The notes under the pieces: generated by a model
Told to the model about the DNA's origin: nothing
What the model saw: only the letters and a program-made list of their open reading frames with translations
The model's database searches: none
Shown: positions 52,186 to 62,373 of the stretch, in pieces
Numbering within the stretch: position 1 is the stretch's first letter
Layout of the letters: each line of letters starts with the position of its first letter
Translations under genes and position numbers: made by a program
NCBI GenBank assembly: GCA_037130755.1
Contig: JBAXSI010000009.1
Span: 16,683-80,682, forward strand
Length of the DNA: 64,000 bases
Direction of reading: 5' to 3'
Source of the DNA: UBA10649 sp037130755
Lineage (GTDB): Bacteria; Actinomycetota; Actinomycetes; S36-B12

Positions 52186-52877
52186 TAGGACGCCGATCCG
52201 GAAGGTGCTGGCGCGGGAATCCCGGCGAAGGTCTTGGGAATCGGCAGTGTCCCGAAGCTGGACAGCGGCCACAGCACCGTCATCGCCCGCCCGACCACCT
52301 TCCCCTCGGGGACGAAGCCGCCACCCGCCTCACCAGTATGGGAGCGCGAGTCCGCGGAGTTGGAACGATGGTCACCCATGACCCATAGCGTGCCCGGTGG
52401 AACGACGACGTCGAAGTCGGTGCCGCTCGGCGCGTCGCCCGCGAACAGGTAGGACGACTCGTCGATGGCCTTGCCGTTGACCGTGACCTGCAGGTTGGTG
52501 TCGCAGCACTTCACGTGGTCCCCGCCGACCCCGATGACGCGCTTGATGAAGTCCGTCGAGTCCGGCGCAACGAGGCCGACGGACTGGCCGAACCAGGTCA
52601 GCGCTCCGACGAGTGGATTGCGCTGGGGGATGTCGCTAATCGGCACGAACGAGTCCGAGCCGTCGAAGACGATGATGTCGCCGCGCTCGATCGGCCGGAA
52701 GTGGTAGACCGCGCGGTTGACGAGGACGCGATCACCGATCCTGAGGGTGTTCTCCATCGACCCTGACGGGATCGAGAACGGCTTGGCAAGGAAGGTGGTG
52801 ATCACCAGCACAATGCCGACAGCAACGGCAATGGTGACGGGGATATCCCACCAGGACTGCCGATTCTTGTCGGCCAA
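52185..52877 (-). CDS. lepB: Signal peptidase I, first copy
   Basis: 230 aa. N-terminal membrane helix IPVTIAVAVGIVLVITTFLAKPF; catalytic Ser in SIPSGSMENTL, Lys in FIKRVIGVGGD, and WVMGDHRSNSADSR. The start is a TTG at 52877, with GAGGA about 10 nt upstream, 5 bp after rplS. The short N terminus sets it apart from the second copy. The two differ enough that they may have different substrates. Confidence 0.9.
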   Translation of the reverse strand: MADKNRQSWWDIPVTIAVAVGIVLVITTFLAKPFSIPSGSMENTLRIGDRVLVNRAVYHFRPIERGDIIVFDGSDSFVPISDIPQRNPLVGALTWFGQSVGLVAPDSTDFIKRVIGVGGDHVKCCDTNLQVTVNGKAIDESSYLFAGDAPSGTDFDVVVPPGTLWVMGDHRSNSADSRSHTGEAGGGFVPEGKVVGRAMTVLWPLSSFGTLPIPKTFAGIPAPAPSGSAS

Positions 52878-52882
52878 CCGGA

Positions 52883-53248
52883 TCAGTCCTCGGTCTTGAC
52901 GACGTTCTCGCGACGCTCGCGGATCTTCGCCTTCTTGCCGCGGAGGTCGCGCAGGTAGTACAGCTTCGCACGACGAACGTCGCCGCGGGAGACCACCTCG
53001 AGCTTCTCGATGATCGGCGTATGGAGCGGGAACGTCCGCTCGACCCCTACGCCGTACGACACCTTGCGGACCGTGAAGGTCTCGCCGACGCCCGATCCGG
53101 AGCGGGAGATCACGACGCCCTGGAACAGCTGGACTCGGGTCTTGTTGCCCTCGACGACCTTGACGTGCACCTTGACGGTGTCGCCGGCCCGGAACTCCGG
53201 TCGGTCGGACTTGAGGGATGCCGCATCAACGGCGTCGAGCGTCTTCAT
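52883..53248 (-). CDS. rplS: 50S ribosomal protein L19
   Basis: 121 aa. DRPEFRAGDTVKVHVKVVEGNKTRVQLFQGVVISRSGSGVGETFTVRKVSYGVGVERTFPLHTPIIEKLEVV and RRAKLYYLRDLRGKKAKIRER are complete. ATG at 53248 gives MKTLDAVDAASL; an upstream GTG-type extension to 53275 is less likely. Begins a co-directional run into lepB, lepB, rnhB. Confidence 0.95.
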   Translation of the reverse strand: MKTLDAVDAASLKSDRPEFRAGDTVKVHVKVVEGNKTRVQLFQGVVISRSGSGVGETFTVRKVSYGVGVERTFPLHTPIIEKLEVVSRGDVRRAKLYYLRDLRGKKAKIRERRENVVKTED

Positions 53249-53470
53249 TTCGGTGTCGCTTCCTGCAGGCGCCACAGGTCGCCCACGTTCGTGGGGATGT
53301 CAGGTACTTCAGGCAGGTGCCGGGCCCGTGACCGCACCGCTTCCCCTGTGGCGGGGCGGTGCGTGGCCCCGCCAATGCAGCGGGACCGTTTCTCGAGCCA
53401 CCGTAGTCTGCCACGATGGGCGCTCGGGTCCCAAACCCGGGCCAGCCAGTCGTCAGCCGAAGGACACCCC
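53249..53470. promoter_or_regulatory. Divergent region between rplS and pgm
   Basis: 222 bp. A GC-rich stem (minus strand GGTCCCGC/GCGGGGCC with a 7-nt loop, about 53369-53391) lies in the possible rplS leader. GAAGGA precedes the pgm ATG by 7 nt. No firm promoter boxes were seen. Confidence 0.35.
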
Positions 53471-55113
<1,643 letters not shown>

Positions 55114-55117
<4 letters not shown>

Positions 55118-55692
55118 CGGGTGCCTGCGGGACGCCAGTCACGGGGCGGGTCCTCGCCGACCCGACCGTCCACGGCCTCGCGCAGGAGGTCGGCATGCCC
55201 GGTATGGCGGCCGTACTCCTCGATCAGGTCGAACACCAACCGGCGCAGGCTGGCATGTTGCCCGTCGTCATCCGAGATGTGCACCCGCTGGTCGAGGCCA
55301 CCGGCTGCCACCGCTGAGTGCAGTCGGGTGCGGGACCTCGCCACAGCCTCGTCCCACGCCGCGTATAGGCGGCGCGGCTCATCCTCGACTGCTGATGAGA
55401 AGAACCACTCGTCGGTTCCGTCGTAACCCCACCGGCCCCAGTCTTCGCCGGCCCACTCGCCGGCCAACTTCACGCTGAAGGTGTAGTCCTCGACGCTCGC
55501 CAAGTGCTTGAGCAATCCGCCGAGCGACAGTGTCGACGCACCGATGCGCAGGCGCAGGCCGGCCGCGTCGAGGGCGTCGACCTTCCAGCGGAACGTCGCC
55601 CTCAGTCGCTCCAGAGCACCCACAAGGTGATCGAATTCCGAGCCTGCGAGGGGCGGCTCCCAAGGTGGCTGGGTGCGTTGCGTGTGTGTCAT
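55114..55692 (-). CDS. DinB/DUF664 (mycothiol-dependent-type) family protein
   Basis: 192 aa four-helix protein. Metal-ligand His candidates occur in LKHLASVEDYTF and EEYGRHTGHADLLREAVDG, the typical spacing of the DinB superfamily. DUF664 relatives are thought to use mycothiol as thiol cofactor. ATG at 55692 lacks a Shine-Dalgarno, but a TACCGT box ends 6 nt upstream, so the mRNA may be leaderless. An in-frame start at 55740 is possible. Convergent with pgm, stops overlapping at CTAG. Substrate unknown. Confidence 0.78.
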
Positions 55693-55732
55693 GACGACAC
55701 GGTAGGCCGCTGACGGCACCCCGGAAGGTGGA

Positions 55733-56446
55733 TCAATCACCCAGCAGGTCAGGTCGGTTCGCGCGCGTACGCTCCTCGGCCCGCTCGCGACGCCAGTCGG
55801 CGATCCGGCCGTGGTGGCCGCTGAGGAGGACCTCGGGAACGTCGAGGTCGCGCCACGACGGTGGCTTGGTGAACACCGGCCCCTCGAGCAGGCGCGCCAT
55901 CGGGCCGTCGGCGAACGAGTCGTCGCGGACGCTCTCCGCGTTGCCCAGCACCCCCGGCACGAGGCGCACGACGGCCTCGACCATCACCAGAACGGCCGCC
56001 TCCCCGCCGGCGAGCACGAAGTCACCGATCGATACCTCGCGGACACCACCCCAGTCAGAGCGCTGCGAGTAGTGCTGCATGACCCGAGCGTCGATTCCCT
56101 CGTATCGCCCGCACGCGAACACCAGCCAGTCGTCGTTGCTCCACTTCTGGGCAGTCGCCTGCGTGAAGAGCCGTCCGGAGGGCGTCGGAACCACGAGTAC
56201 GGGTGTGCCGAGCGCGTGGGACTGACGGATCTCGTCGAGTGCCTCACCCCAGGGCTGCGGACTCATGACCATCCCGGGTCCACCGCCGTAGGGAGTGTCA
56301 TCCACGGTGTTATGGCGATCGTGCGTGAACTCCCGCAAGTCGTGCAGGCGCAAGTCGACGACACCCGCATCGATGGCCTTGCCGACAAGGGACAGGCGCA
56401 GCGGCTCGAGGTAGTCAGGGAAGATGCTGACGATGTCCAGCCGCAT
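55733..56446 (-). CDS. trmD: tRNA (guanine37-N1)-methyltransferase
   Basis: 237 aa SPOUT methyltransferase. RLDIVSIFPDYLEPL, HDRHNTVDDTPYGGGPGMVM, the knot motif FACGRYEGIDARVMQHY and SIGDFVLAGGEAAVLVMVEAVVRLVPGVLGN are complete. ATG at 56446 has GAGGAG with a 5-nt spacer and gives the canonical MRLDIVSIFP; a GTG at 56452 overlapping the rimM stop is the alternative. Methylates G37 of tRNAs reading CNN codons to prevent frameshifts. Confidence 0.94.
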   Translation of the reverse strand: MRLDIVSIFPDYLEPLRLSLVGKAIDAGVVDLRLHDLREFTHDRHNTVDDTPYGGGPGMVMSPQPWGEALDEIRQSHALGTPVLVVPTPSGRLFTQATAQKWSNDDWLVFACGRYEGIDARVMQHYSQRSDWGGVREVSIGDFVLAGGEAAVLVMVEAVVRLVPGVLGNAESVRDDSFADGPMARLLEGPVFTKPPSWRDLDVPEVLLSGHHGRIADWRRERAEERTRANRPDLLGD

Positions 56447-56448
56447 CG

Positions 56449-56961
56449 TCACTCCTCGGGATCCAGCAGTCCGCCGGGCGGGTCGATGACGATTCGACGC
56501 GCGGGCACGTCAACGCTCGGCACGATCGCCTCGACGAAGGGGACGAGCACCTCGCGGTCGTCGGCAAGCCGCACGACGAGCAGGTCCTGAGCGGGCAGGT
56601 GCACGACATCGGCGACCTCGCCGATCACCGTGCCGTCCAGGAGTTCGACCGCGCAGGCAAGGAGCGCACTGTCGTAGAACTCGTCGGGGTCCTCGGGCAG
56701 CTGGTCAGGATCACGGTCCACGTGAAGCAGCAGGCCACGAAGCGCCTCTGCGCCGTTGCGGCCCTCGACGCCCTCGAAGTGGACAAGCAAACGCCCCGAG
56801 TGCCAGTGCGATCGCTGCACGACCAGTGAGTTCACTGGAGCGTCCACGATCAGCGTGGCACCCGGGGCGAAACGCTCATCGGGCTCGTCGGTCCGGGTCT
56901 CGACCGTCACTTCCCCACGGATCCCGTGGGGACGGCCGATGCGCCCGACGACGACGCGCAT
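56449..56961 (-). CDS. rimM: 16S rRNA processing protein RimM
   Basis: 170 aa. RVVVGRIGRPHGIRGEVTVETRTDEPDERF is the N-terminal barrel; the C-terminal PRC-barrel shows EVADVVHLPAQDLLVVRLADDREVLVPFVEAIVPSVD. Start ATG at 56961, 7 bp after khpA, without an evident Shine-Dalgarno, so probably coupled. Assists 30S maturation at S19. Confidence 0.92.
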   Translation of the reverse strand: MRVVVGRIGRPHGIRGEVTVETRTDEPDERFAPGATLIVDAPVNSLVVQRSHWHSGRLLVHFEGVEGRNGAEALRGLLLHVDRDPDQLPEDPDEFYDSALLACAVELLDGTVIGEVADVVHLPAQDLLVVRLADDREVLVPFVEAIVPSVDVPARRIVIDPPGGLLDPEE

Positions 56962-56968
56962 CGGAGGA

Positions 56969-57208
56969 CTAGCGCTCGACGACGTCGAGGAAGTCGATCC
57001 GTACGCCGCGGTCGTCGTTGAGCGCCGTGACAACGGTGCGCAGGGCCGTGGCGGTACGACCTGCGCGGCCGATCACCCGGCCCATGTCGTCCGGGTGAAC
57101 GCGCACGTCGAGGGACTTGCCGCGACGATTCGTGCGCATGCGCACGTCGACGTCGTCCGGGTGGTCGACGATTCCGCGCACCAGGTGCGCGAGTGCATCC
57201 TCGAGCAT
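56969..57208 (-). CDS. khpA: KH-domain RNA-binding protein KhpA
   Basis: 79 aa single KH domain with the GxxG loop in GRVIGRAGRTATALRTVV. Starts LEDALAHLVRGIVDHPDDVDV. Overlaps the rpsP stop as TGATG. KhpA works with KhpB/Jag in RNA binding linked to cell-size control in Gram-positives. Conserved position between rpsP and rimM. Confidence 0.92.
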   Translation of the reverse strand: MLEDALAHLVRGIVDHPDDVDVRMRTNRRGKSLDVRVHPDDMGRVIGRAGRTATALRTVVTALNDDRGVRIDFLDVVER

Positions 57209-57897
57209 CAGACGGACGCCTCGCCGGCAGCCTCGTCGATCGCCTCGACGACGGCCTCTTCGGCAACCACGTCGGCGACGTCGGCCTCAGCAACGGCGAC
57301 CTCGGCGACGGCCTCAGCCTCGATCGCCTCGGCGACGGCTTCTTCAGCGGCAACCTCGGCCTCGACGGCCTCAGCAAGCGCCTCCTCGGCGATCTCGCGA
57401 GCCTCGACGGCCTCAGCAACGGCCTCTTCGGCTACGACGTCGGCCACGATCGCCTCGGCGACGGCCTCGTCGGCGATCTCGTCAGCAACCTCGGCGACGA
57501 CCACGGCCTCGACGGCCTTCTCGAGCTTGGGCCTGGGAGCAGCCTTGGGTGCCTTGGCGGCCTCCTGCACGGCGGCCTCGAAGGCAAGTGCCTTGCTCGG
57601 CTTGGCCTCAGCCACCTGCAAGGTGCCCTCGGCGCCCGGCAGGCCCTTGAACTTCTGCCAGTCGCCGGTGACCTTGAGGATGGCAGCGACTGCCTCGGTC
57701 GGCTGCGCGCCGACGCCGAGCCAGTACTGGACCCGCTCGGAGTCGACTCGAATGATGCTCGGGTTGTTCATCGGCTGGTAGACGCCGATCTCCTCGATGG
57801 CACGGCCATTGCGGGCGGTGCGGGAGTCGGCAACAACGATGCGGTACTGCGGGGCATGGATCTTGCCCAGACGCTTCAGCTTGATCTTGACGGCCAC
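57208..57897 (-). CDS. rpsP: 30S ribosomal protein S16 with a very long acidic tail
   Basis: 229 aa, well above the usual 80-160. The core VKIKLKRLGKIHAPQYRIVVADSRTARNGRAIEEIGVYQP and RVQYWLGVGAQPTEAVAAIL is normal and ends near residue 90. After a Lys-rich hinge (APKAAPRPKLEKA) comes about 100 residues almost entirely of Ala, Glu, Val and Ile with repeats such as VAEEAVAEAVEA. This is predicted as a long acidic helix. GTG at 57897 with AGGAG about 12 nt upstream; an in-frame extension to 57933 is unlikely. S2 in this window has a similar tail. Confidence 0.95.
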   Translation of the reverse strand: MAVKIKLKRLGKIHAPQYRIVVADSRTARNGRAIEEIGVYQPMNNPSIIRVDSERVQYWLGVGAQPTEAVAAILKVTGDWQKFKGLPGAEGTLQVAEAKPSKALAFEAAVQEAAKAPKAAPRPKLEKAVEAVVVAEVADEIADEAVAEAIVADVVAEEAVAEAVEAREIAEEALAEAVEAEVAAEEAVAEAIEAEAVAEVAVAEADVADVVAEEAVVEAIDEAAGEASV

Positions 57898-58109
57898 GGG
57901 TGGCTTATCTCCTGTTGTGTGGGTGCGGTGCACGTACTCAGTCGCGTGGGGACACGACCGATCACGAAAACCTGTTGACTGTCGGACCCGGCCGGGTAGA
58001 GGGCCGATCGGGCGACAAGTGCCCCCGTATTCTGCCAGACGACTGCCGGGCCGCCGACCATGCCCTTCACCGGCCCCTGCGCCGACCCTGCTCAGGGGGA
58101 CCGCCGGGG
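57898..58109 (-). other. 212-bp gap between ffh and rpsP
   Basis: The gap holds the rpsP leader, with AGGAG upstream of its GTG, and an imperfect GC-rich stem just after the ffh stop (about 58070-58105). No gene and no clear promoter boxes were seen. Confidence 0.4.
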
Positions 58110-59633
58110 CTATCCCAGCAGCTTCTTGAACTCCGGGGGAAGGTCGGACGGGTCGAAGGCGGGTGCCGCTGCGGGCTCAGTAACCGGGCTCGAGTCCACG
58201 GCCGCGCGCTTGGACGGGTTGCCGCTGCGACTCTTGCCCTTGGCGGGCTTGCTCGCCTTGGCCATCTTGCCCTTGGCCTTCTTGCTGCTGCCGCCGAAGC
58301 CCGGCATCCCGGGCATGCCCGGCATTCCACCGCCCTTGCCCATCTGCCGCATCATCTTCTGGGCCCCGGCGAAGCGCTCGATGAGGTCGTTGACTGCGCT
58401 CACCGAGGACCCGGAGCCCCGGGCGATGCGCGACCGACGTGAGCCGTTCAGGATCTTGGGGTCCTGCCGCTCGGCGGGCGTCATCGACTGGATGATCGCG
58501 GCGACGCGATCGAGGTCCCGGTCGTCGACCTGGTCGAGCTGGGCCTTCATCTCGCCCATGCCCGGCAGCATCCCGAGGATCTTGCCAAGCGAGCCCATCT
58601 TCTTGACGGCCTGCATCTGCTCGAGGAAGTCGTCGAGGGTGAAGTCCTCCCCCGCCGACACCTTCTTCGCCATGCGCTCGGCCTGATCGGCGTCGAACGC
58701 CTTCTCGGCCTGCTCGATGAGGGTGAGCACGTCGCCCATGTCGAGGATGCGCGAGGCCATGCGGTCGGGGTGGAAGGTCTCGAAGTCGGTCAGCTTCTCG
58801 CCGACCGACGCGTACATGATCGGCCGTTCGGTGACCGTGACGATCGACAGTGCCGCGCCGCCGCGCGCATCGCCGTCGAGCTTGGTCAGGACCACGGCGT
58901 CGAAGCCGACTCCCGACTGGAACTCCTCAGCGGTGCGGACGGCGTCCTGCCCGATCATCGCGTCGACGACCAGCAGGGTGTTGTCGGGCTGCGCCGCATC
59001 GCGAACGTCGCGCAACTGCTGCATGAGGTCGGAGTCGACCGCCAGCCGGCCAGCGGTGTCGACGATGACGACGTCGTGCAGTTTCGTCTCGGCGAACTGG
59101 CGAGCAGCCCTGGTCACGGCGACGGGATCGCCGACGCCATTGCCAGGCTCGGGCGCGAAGACCACCACGCCGGCCTGCTCGCCGACCACCTGCAACTGGT
59201 CCACCGCGTTGGGTCGCTGGAGGTCTGCGGCCACCAGGAGCGGCTGACGCCCCTCGTTGCGCAGGTGCAGTGCCAGCTTGCCGGCCAGCGTCGTCTTGCC
59301 AGCGCCCTGGAGTCCAGCCAGCAGGATGACGGTGGGGCCGGTCTTGGCGAAGGTCAGTCGCGCCGTCTCCCCGCCGAGAACGGTGACGAGCTCCTCGTGG
59401 ACGATCTTGACGACCTGCTGCGCCGGGTTGAGCGCACCGGAGACCTCCGACGACAGCGCCCGCTCCTTGACCGAGGCGCAGAACAGGCGCACCACCGGCA
59501 GCGCGACGTCAGCCTCGAGCAGTGCCGTGCGGATCTCACGAACGGTCGCATCGACATCCGCCTCGGACAGCCGTCCCTTGCCACGAAGACCCTTGAAGGT
59601 GGCGGCAAGTCGGTCGGAGAGGGTGGCGAACAC
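58110..59633 (-). CDS. ffh: Signal recognition particle protein Ffh
   Basis: 507 aa. N domain, then GTPase motifs LLAGLQGAGKTTLAGKLALHL (G1), VIVDTAGRLAVDSDLM (G3) and VLTKLDGDARGGAAL (G4). The Met-rich M domain (GGGMPGMPGMPGFGG) follows, and a basic tail. Delivers nascent membrane proteins to FtsY. GTG start without a Shine-Dalgarno; a TACGCT box ends 7 nt upstream, compatible with a leaderless mRNA. The tail of about 60 residues after the M domain is Lys/Ser/Pro-rich and variable in the family. Confidence 0.94.
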   Translation of the reverse strand: MFATLSDRLAATFKGLRGKGRLSEADVDATVREIRTALLEADVALPVVRLFCASVKERALSSEVSGALNPAQQVVKIVHEELVTVLGGETARLTFAKTGPTVILLAGLQGAGKTTLAGKLALHLRNEGRQPLLVAADLQRPNAVDQLQVVGEQAGVVVFAPEPGNGVGDPVAVTRAARQFAETKLHDVVIVDTAGRLAVDSDLMQQLRDVRDAAQPDNTLLVVDAMIGQDAVRTAEEFQSGVGFDAVVLTKLDGDARGGAALSIVTVTERPIMYASVGEKLTDFETFHPDRMASRILDMGDVLTLIEQAEKAFDADQAERMAKKVSAGEDFTLDDFLEQMQAVKKMGSLGKILGMLPGMGEMKAQLDQVDDRDLDRVAAIIQSMTPAERQDPKILNGSRRSRIARGSGSSVSAVNDLIERFAGAQKMMRQMGKGGGMPGMPGMPGFGGSSKKAKGKMAKASKPAKGKSRSGNPSKRAAVDSSPVTEPAAAPAFDPSDLPPEFKKLLG

Positions 59634-59691
59634 GGGCGTCAGCGTAACTGCCGAGCGCCGGAGCAGCTGACCGTGCCCTGTCGGTGGGTCG

Positions 59692-62022
59692 TCACCTCAG
59701 CGCAGCGAGGACCGTAGTGCGCAACGCCGCCTGGTGGTCCTGGGACAGCTGGCGACCCTGCCGGTCGGTGACGAAGAAGACGTCCACCGCGTCGGAGCCG
59801 AGGGTCGAGACCTTCGCCCCGAGGATCATGGCATCGGCGGACGCCACGGCAGACGCCACGCGGTACAGCAGGCCAGGAGCGTCGTGCGCCCTGACCTCGA
59901 CGACCGTCGACGTGCCCGACAGTCCGCTGCTGATCACCACCACCGGGTCCGGGTGCTCGATGTTCGGCGACACCGCATAGTCCGAGTCGCGGCGGGCCAG
60001 GCGTTCGGCCACGTCATACGTGCCCTCGATCGCCCTGCGGATGTCGCCGCTGAGCTGCTCCACCGACGGCGGCTCCCCGAAGGACGGACGCACGGTCCAC
60101 TCCTGCACCGCTCGGTCGTCCACCGTCATCACGCGGGCCGCCAGGACGTTCAGCTTGTTCAGCGACAGCACGCCGGCGACCAGCGCCAGCAGTCCGATGC
60201 GATCGGGTGCAGCCACCGTGACGACACAGGTGTGGTCCTTCACGTCCATCAGCACCCACACACCCGACTGCGCGAGGGCGACCGCCTGATGCTCAGTCAG
60301 CTCAGGCGGCTGCGGCAGTGGCCGGCCGGCCATCACGGCGCGCACCCGGTCGACGAGATCGTTGATGAGTCCGAACCGCCACTCCGTGCAGACGGTCGGT
60401 CCGGTGGCCAGCGAGTCCGCGACCGTCAACTCGTGGAGCAGGTCCAGTACTTCGACTTCGCCGAGACGCTCGGCGACCTCCGCGATCACGGCCGGGTCCT
60501 CGAGATCACGCCGCGTGGCCGTGTCAGCGAGAAGAAGGTGATGGCGCACCAAGGTGACGATCACTTCGACGTCGTTGTCGTCGAAGCCCATTCGCTCCGC
60601 CAGTTCGCGCGCGATGCCCTCACCGACGACGCTGTGATCGCCGCCGCGGGCCTTTCCTATGTCATGGAGCAGGCTGCCCACCAGCAGCAGGTCGGGCCGC
60701 TCGACGTTGCGCGTGAAGGACCCCGCGTGCACGGCCGTCTCGACCAGGTGTCGATCGACGGTGAACCGGTGAAGCGCATTGCGCTGCGGCGCGGATCGGA
60801 TGACGTCCCACCCCGGGATCAGGCGACTGATCGCACCGCGCTGGTCGAGTGCCTCCCATACGCCAACCATCGCCGCCCCGGCGCCTAGCAGCGACACGAA
60901 CGACTCGCGCACGTCACGCGACCACGGCACTTCAGGGTCGGCTGTCTCAGCCACGAGGCGATCGGCCGTGTGCGGCGCGAGCGGGATGCCGGACTGAGCG
61001 GCGGCCGCCGCCGCGCGCAGGAGAAGTCCCTCATCGCGACCGGGCTTGGCCTCGAGTGCCAGGACTGCCTCACCATCCTGCATCACGACGCCTTCGGCCA
61101 GCGGCAGCCGTGACGGCGTGCGGCGCTTGATGGGACGGAACGAGACCTTGCGCCGATCGCGTTCAAGTCGGTCCACGCGATGCCATGTCACGTCACTTGC
61201 GTAGGCGATGTTGCGCGCGCTCTCGTAGACGGCGCGCAGCAGGGCATCGGGATCCGGCACGCCGACGAGATCCTCGGCCACAGCCGCCTGCTCCTGCATG
61301 ACGAGGCGATCGCTGCTCTTGCCCGTGATCCGATGCAGGGAGTCGCGAACGTCGAGCAGGAAGTCGACGGAGTCCGCCCAGCCCTGGTGAGGCACGTCGG
61401 TGACCCAGGATGCGGCGATCCCCTTGAGGATCACGGCGTCCCGAAGCCCGCCGTAGGACTCCTTGATGTCGGGCTCGAGCAGCTGCGATGCCTCTCCCTG
61501 GCGTTGGCGTCGGTCCTCGACCATCTCGCGCAGCGCGGGCAACCGGCGATCGGCCATCGCACGCCAGTCGGAAAGCACGGCCGCCTGGAGCTGCTCGGCG
61601 AGCGCGCCATCCCCCGCGATGACGCGCGCATCGAGCAGCCCCAGGACCACCTTGATGTCGTCGCTGGCAAGGCGTCGGGCCTCGCTCACCATCCGAACGC
61701 TGTGATCGAGCTTCACTCCCGAGTCCCAGACGGGGTACCACAGAGCGTCGGCGACATGACTGGCCTCAGTGCCCGAGGCCTTGTGCAGGAGCAGCAGGTC
61801 GAGGTCGCTGCCCATGGTCAGCTCACCCCGGCCGTACCCGCCCACGGCGACGAGGCAGAACGGATCGGTGACCGACGTGATCGCGGCCGAGAAGGCCTCG
61901 GCAAGCCACGCATCCGTGATGGACGTGAGCGCAGCGCGTCGCCCCGAGCCGTTGAGCCCGGGGCGACGCGCGAGTTCCTCCCGCGCAGCGGCGTACGCCG
62001 ACGATGTGACGCGCGGTTCCAC
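59692..62022 (-). CDS. glnD: Bifunctional [protein-PII] nucleotidyltransferase/removing enzyme GlnD
   Basis: 776 aa. The nucleotidyltransferase site is VGGYGRGELTMGSDLDLLLL (GG-S-DxD), followed by a PII-NTase-linked helical part. The HD hydrolase motif is LVGSLLHDIGKARGGDH, with a second His pair in VRHHLLLAD. Two C-terminal ACT domains sense glutamine: VTVAAPDRIGLLALVAGVL and VVEVRAHDAPGLLYRVASAV. In actinobacteria GlnD adenylylates Tyr51 of the PII protein. GTG start with GTAGGAGGGG. 12 bp after glnB. Confidence 0.94.
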   Translation of the reverse strand: MEPRVTSSAYAAAREELARRPGLNGSGRRAALTSITDAWLAEAFSAAITSVTDPFCLVAVGGYGRGELTMGSDLDLLLLHKASGTEASHVADALWYPVWDSGVKLDHSVRMVSEARRLASDDIKVVLGLLDARVIAGDGALAEQLQAAVLSDWRAMADRRLPALREMVEDRRQRQGEASQLLEPDIKESYGGLRDAVILKGIAASWVTDVPHQGWADSVDFLLDVRDSLHRITGKSSDRLVMQEQAAVAEDLVGVPDPDALLRAVYESARNIAYASDVTWHRVDRLERDRRKVSFRPIKRRTPSRLPLAEGVVMQDGEAVLALEAKPGRDEGLLLRAAAAAAQSGIPLAPHTADRLVAETADPEVPWSRDVRESFVSLLGAGAAMVGVWEALDQRGAISRLIPGWDVIRSAPQRNALHRFTVDRHLVETAVHAGSFTRNVERPDLLLVGSLLHDIGKARGGDHSVVGEGIARELAERMGFDDNDVEVIVTLVRHHLLLADTATRRDLEDPAVIAEVAERLGEVEVLDLLHELTVADSLATGPTVCTEWRFGLINDLVDRVRAVMAGRPLPQPPELTEHQAVALAQSGVWVLMDVKDHTCVVTVAAPDRIGLLALVAGVLSLNKLNVLAARVMTVDDRAVQEWTVRPSFGEPPSVEQLSGDIRRAIEGTYDVAERLARRDSDYAVSPNIEHPDPVVVISSGLSGTSTVVEVRAHDAPGLLYRVASAVASADAMILGAKVSTLGSDAVDVFFVTDRQGRQLSQDHQAALRTTVLAALR

Positions 62023-62034
62023 GAGGGTCCCCTC

Positions 62035-62373
62035 CTACAGCGCCTCGAGGCCGCGTTCGCCGGTGCGCACGCGGACGATCGTCTCGACGTTGCTGACCCA
62101 CACCTTGCCGTCGCCGATCTTCCCTGTCTGCGCGGCCGCCACGATCGCCTCGACAACACCCGGGGCTGCGTCGTCGTCGACGACGACCTCCAGGCGCACC
62201 TTGGGCACGAGATCAACGGTGTACTCCGCGCCTCGGTAGACCTCGGTGTGGCCCTTCTGCCGACCGTAGCCGGACGCTTCGGAGACCGTGAGTCCGTGAA
62301 CGCCCAGGCCTTCGAGCGCAACCTTCACGTCCTCGAGCTTGAACGGCTTGATGATTGCAGTGACGAGCTTCAT
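62035..62373 (-). CDS. glnB: Nitrogen regulatory protein PII
   Basis: 112 aa. MKLVTAIIKPFKLEDVKVAL, the T-loop KGHTEVYRGAEY with modifiable Tyr51, and the C-loop TGKIGDGKVWVSNVETIVRVRTGERG are intact. Binds ATP/ADP and 2-oxoglutarate and controls the ammonium channel encoded just upstream; its ATG overlaps the amtB stop (TGATG). By operon position it is GlnK-like. Confidence 0.95.
   Translation of the reverse strand: MKLVTAIIKPFKLEDVKVALEGLGVHGLTVSEASGYGRQKGHTEVYRGAEYTVDLVPKVRLEVVVDDDAAPGVVEAIVAAAQTGKIGDGKVWVSNVETIVRVRTGERGLEAL

Noticed and set aside
57193..57978. 261-codon frame antisense to rpsP, rich in Leu/Gly/Asp
   Set aside because: A mirror of the repetitive S16 tail; repeats keep all frames open.
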